Shown here one piece after another: positions 9,967 to 11,774 of a stretch of DNA of 11,774 nt; the first letter of the stretch is position 1, and each line of letters starts with the position of its first letter. The position numbers were made by a program, and so were the translations under genes. Below the pieces are notes generated by a model. It searched no databases and had not been told where the DNA came from. It was given only the letters and a program-made list of their open reading frames with translations. Origin of the DNA: Melaminivora alkalimesophila (lineage in GTDB: Bacteria; Pseudomonadota; Gammaproteobacteria; Burkholderiales; Burkholderiaceae_C); assembly GCF_000282995.1 (NCBI RefSeq), contig NZ_ALEE01000201.1, positions 1 through 11,774 on the forward strand, given 5' to 3'.

Positions 9967-10374
9967 TCACGCCTCCTGTAGGGCATGGATCAGCGGACAG
10001 CGCACTTCGCCCTGGGCGGCGCAGCAGCGCTGCACCAGATCCTGCAGCACGACTTCGATGCGGCGCAGGTCGGCCAGGCGCTCGCGCACATCGGCCAGTT
10101 TGCGCTCGGCCTGCGCGCGGGCCTCGGTGCAATGCGATCCATCCTCGAGCTTCAGCAATTCCCCGATCTCGTCCAGGCTGAACCCCAGGCGCTGGGCCGA
10201 TTTGATGAAGCGCACGCGCGCCAGATCCGCCTTGCCGTAGCGACGGATGCCGCCCAGCGGCCGGTCGGGTTCCTGCATCAGCCCCTTGCGTTGATAGAAG
10301 CGGATCGTCTCGACGTTGACCCCGGCGGCATCGGCCAGGACGCCGATGGTCAGGGTTTCGGGGGGTTCATTCAT
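9967..10374 (-). CDS. merR: Mercury-responsive transcriptional regulator MerR
   Basis: A dimeric Hg(II)-sensing activator/repressor of 135 residues. The N-terminal winged helix ([20 protein letters not shown] at 9-28, then RKG) is nearly the Tn501 MerR sequence as remembered. The long dimerisation helix follows from about 80. The three Hg ligands of the family are present as C82 (SHC), C117 and C126 (RCPLI), with an extra adjacent C118. This pattern distinguishes MerR from CueR, ZntR and PbrR. It sits divergently from merT across its operator. GGAG (10387-10384), inside the operator palindrome, lies 9 bases from the ATG and serves as ribosome site. The gene is followed after 2 bases by the YnfA-family gene. 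Confidence 0.96.
   Translation of the reverse strand: MNEPPETLTIGVLADAAGVNVETIRFYQRKGLMQEPDRPLGGIRRYGKADLARVRFIKSAQRLGFSLDEIGELLKLEDGSHCTEARAQAERKLADVRERLADLRRIEVVLQDLVQRCCAAQGEVRCPLIHALQEA
9972..9977 (-). promoter_or_regulatory. Perfect Shine-Dalgarno of the YnfA-family gene
   Basis: AGGAGG on the minus strand, 7 bases before the ATG at 9964 and inside the last codons of merR. It decides between the two possible starts (9964 and the in-frame ATG at 9955) in favour of 9964. Confidence 0.85.
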
Positions 10375-10379
10375 GGCGC

Positions 10380-10410
10380 TTGACTCCGTACTTAAGTACG
10401 GAAGTAAGAT
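10380..10410 (+). promoter_or_regulatory. MerR-controlled promoter and operator of the merT operon
   Basis: TTGACT (-35, 10380-10385) and TAAGAT (-10, 10405-10410) are separated by 19 bases, the overlong spacer typical of MerR-activated promoters. The spacer holds a perfect 18-base palindrome (10385-10402, centre TTAA); its CCGTAC and GTACGG arms match the classic mer operator. MerR would hold RNA polymerase here and untwist the spacer when Hg(II) binds. The divergent merR promoter must overlap the same stretch, giving autoregulation. The -10 box ends only 6 bases before the merT ATG. Confidence 0.93.
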
Positions 10411-10416
10411 TAACAC

Positions 10417-10785
10417 ATGAATACAGATCGACCAACAGATACACAAGGCGGCGGACGCGGCGCGCTGCTGGCGGGCGGGCTGGCCGCCATCCTGGCCTCC
10501 ACCTGCTGCCTCGGCCCCCTGGTGCTGATCACGCTCGGCGTTTCGGGCGCGTGGATCAGCCACCTGACCCTGCTCGAACCCTACCAGCCCCTGTTCATCG
10601 GCGCGGCGGTGGTGGCGCTGTTCTTCGCCTACCGGCGCATCTGGCGACCGGCCACGGATTGCGTACCGGGGCAGGTCTGCGCGCGGCCGTCGGTCAAGCG
10701 CAGCTACAAGCTGCTGTACTGGATCGTGGTGGCGCTGGTGGTCCTCGCCCTCGGATTCCCGCTCATCGCGCCCTGGTTCTACTGA
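10417..10785 (+). CDS. merT: Mercuric ion transporter MerT
   Basis: An inner-membrane protein of 122 residues that takes Hg(II) from MerP and passes it to the cytoplasm. It has three predicted membrane helices (about 16-40, 55-72, 97-117). The vicinal pair C30-C31 (STCCLGP) lies in the first helix, and C82 and C88 lie on the cytoplasmic loop between helices two and three, all family positions. The N-terminus is a few residues longer than in Tn501 MerT as remembered. The ATG at 10417 is the only start compatible with the first helix; no GTG or TTG codon is available further in. It falls on the predicted transcription start, and there is no Shine-Dalgarno. merP follows after 12 bases. Confidence 0.96.
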   Translation: MNTDRPTDTQGGGRGALLAGGLAAILASTCCLGPLVLITLGVSGAWISHLTLLEPYQPLFIGAAVVALFFAYRRIWRPATDCVPGQVCARPSVKRSYKLLYWIVVALVVLALGFPLIAPWFY

Positions 10786-10797
10786 AAGGAGATTGCC

Positions 10798-11082
10798 ATG
10801 AAGAAGCTCGTTGCGCTGGCCACATGTGCCGCCTTCGCCTCGCCCTTGTGGGCAGCGACCCAGACCGTCACCTTGTCCGTGCCCGGCATGAACTGCGCCA
10901 CCTGCCCGATCACGGTGAAGAAGGCGCTGACCCAAGTATCGGGCGTCAGCAAGACCGAGGTGAGCCTGGACCGGCGCGAGGCCACGGTGACCTTCGATGA
11001 TGCGAAGACCGACGTCGAGGCCCTGACGCGTGCAACCAAGGAGGCGGGCTACCCCTCGACCGTCGTAGGGAACGCCAAATGA
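10798..11082 (+). CDS. merP: Periplasmic mercury-binding protein MerP
   Basis: A periplasmic Hg(II) scavenger that hands the ion to MerT. Residues 1 to about 19 are a Sec signal peptide ([19 protein letters not shown], likely cut after WA or WAA). The mature part, about 75 residues, is a heavy-metal-associated ferredoxin-like domain with the metal site GMNCATCP (30-37, C33 and C36). The 94-residue length is near the usual 91-92. A strong AAAGGAG stands 6 bases before the ATG. The stop overlaps the next gene by ATGA. HMA domains also occur in copper chaperones, but the signal peptide, the [15 protein letters not shown] context and merT upstream make this MerP. Confidence 0.96.
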   Translation: MKKLVALATCAAFASPLWAATQTVTLSVPGMNCATCPITVKKALTQVSGVSKTEVSLDRREATVTFDDAKTDVEALTRATKEAGYPSTVVGNAK

Positions 11083-11309
11083 CGGCAGTGATCCTGGAAT
11101 CGACGCTGACCTGTCCCGCGTGCGGCTACGCCAAGACCGAGACGATGCCCACCGATGCCTGTCAGTGGTTCTACGAGTGCGAGCAGTGCCACACGGTGCT
11201 CAAGCCCAAGCCGGGGGATTGCTGTGTGTACTGCTCCTACGGCACCGTGCCGTGCCCGCCGATTCAGGAGCGCGGCAAGGGCAGCTGCTGCGGCTCATCG
11301 GCCGGATAG
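11079..11309 (+). CDS. GDCCVxC domain-containing small cysteine-rich protein
   Basis: A 76-residue protein with 11 cysteines and no signal peptide or membrane segment, so presumably cytoplasmic. Two CxxC pairs (C12-C15 and C34-C37) look like a zinc-ribbon or rubredoxin-like knuckle. The family signature GDCCVYC occupies 46-52, followed by [12 protein letters not shown] vicinal CC pair lies near the C-terminus (C70-C71, GSCCGSS). Members of this family occur in mer operons and some are annotated as selenoproteins; here the position is an ordinary cysteine. The ATG overlaps the merP stop (ATGA), implying coupled translation. An Hg(II)-binding or hand-over role is inferred from context and cysteine content; no function is demonstrated by the sequence. 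Its last 15 bases overlap the convergent gene on the right. Confidence 0.85.
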   Translation: MTAVILESTLTCPACGYAKTETMPTDACQWFYECEQCHTVLKPKPGDCCVYCSYGTVPCPPIQERGKGSCCGSSAG

Positions 11310-11774
11310 CAGGCGCGCGCACTGAACGTCCCATCGCTGCGGGATGGCCCGGCGGCAGACACGCTCCAGGGTCACCCCAGCATCCTCACCGGCTGCGCAG
11401 GATTCAACGATGCTGGGTGCCAAGTGAGCCAATCGGGCGATTCTGCTGGCGCGACCGAGATCAAGGCCCTCGGCTTGTGCGATCTCGCTGATCGATGCGA
11501 ATCGCCCTTCGTCCAGCAGGCGTTGCCAGTGGTGTGCGAGGCCAAGCGCCCGCATCAACGCGGTGTCCTGCGCGGCCGACCGGGCTTGCCGCTCCCGGGT
11601 GGCCTCGGACAGAAATGCCTGCGGCGCGTCCAAGGGCGTGATGACCTGCTTCTTCAGCCCCCGCTTCACCAGCGTCCAGGGCACGAAGGTTTCCAGTTGT
11701 ACGCCGCCTGCCGGGTTCGGCAGTTGATAGGTGACCGGATCACCCTTGTGACCTGCTCCCCATAGGCCGTACCA
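11295..11774 (-). CDS. Mobile-element-associated helix-turn-helix protein, partial (5' end beyond window)
   Basis: The last 159 residues of a reading frame that stays open to the window edge. A GTG at 11684 is a possible start, but the frame continues another 30 codons upstream with plausible protein sequence (YQLPNPAGGVQLETF), so the true start is probably outside. The part VPWTLVKRGLKKQVITP resembles the basic beta-strand start of small proteins encoded beside large serine recombinases and DUF2924 genes on prophages and integrative elements. It is followed by a helix-turn-helix-like stretch (GRFASISEIAQAEGLDLGRA, then SRIARLAHLAPSIVE). It is likely a DNA-binding accessory factor of recombination; this is recognition of a family pattern, not proof. 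It converges on, and overlaps by 15 bases, the GDCCVxC gene. Confidence 0.65.
   Translation of the reverse strand, partial: WYGLWGAGHKGDPVTYQLPNPAGGVQLETFVPWTLVKRGLKKQVITPLDAPQAFLSEATRERQARSAAQDTALMRALGLAHHWQRLLDEGRFASISEIAQAEGLDLGRASRIARLAHLAPSIVESCAAGEDAGVTLERVCRRAIPQRWDVQCARLLSGR

Noticed and set aside
11731..11745. Short dyad GGTGA-CCGGA-TCACC near the right edge
   Set aside because: It lies inside an open coding frame and five pairs are expected by chance in GC-rich coding sequence.
9403..11774. Possible Tn3/Tn21-type mercury transposon
   Set aside because: No 38-bp terminal inverted repeats, transposase or resolvase is seen, and merA, merD and merE are absent; an integrative element context fits better.

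Overview
The window looks like a chromosomal segment of a GC-rich betaproteobacterium, most likely family Comamonadaceae (Acidovorax/Alicycliphilus/Comamonas type). This rests on the gene order, the protein sequences, the short barrel-less OmpA-like porin-region protein and a tmRNA tag ending in ALAA. It is placement by recognition, not by a search.

Left half, minus strand (1-6607): gyrA, serC, pheA, tyrA and aroA follow one another in that order of transcription. The gaps are 62, 72, 18 and -1 bases and no T-tract terminator lies between them. They supply DNA gyrase subunit A, one serine (and pyridoxal) biosynthesis step, and the shikimate end-product and phenylalanine/tyrosine branch enzymes. 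aroA runs off the left edge.

Middle, plus strand (6608-9402): a divergent intergenic region carries promoter candidates for gyrA and for an ompA-like gene. That gene is followed by a strong terminator, then ubiG and gph overlapping by ATGA, then the tmRNA gene ssrA (tag ANDERFALAA) and its terminator. The ssrA promoter lies in the last codons of gph.

Right part (9403-11774): this looks like an accessory region beginning immediately behind ssrA, a classic island attachment site. After about 225 bases without a recognisable gene comes a compact mercury cassette. merR and a YnfA-family small membrane protein are on the minus strand. merT, merP and a small cysteine-rich GDCCVxC protein diverge from them on the plus strand. 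The divergent promoter is a textbook MerR target (19-bp spacer, perfect 18-bp palindrome). There is no merA, and the cassette is closed on its right by a convergent, partial gene of a kind found on integrative elements. The -10 box sits so close to the merT ATG that the merT message is predicted to be leaderless.

Working together: the left and middle genes are ordinary housekeeping. The right cassette would capture Hg(II) in the periplasm (MerP), pass it across the inner membrane (MerT) and deliver it to the cytoplasm. There the only locally encoded thiol-rich acceptor is the GDCCVxC protein, with YnfA as a possible membrane partner. How such a system could detoxify without a local mercuric reductase is the most interesting question in the window.
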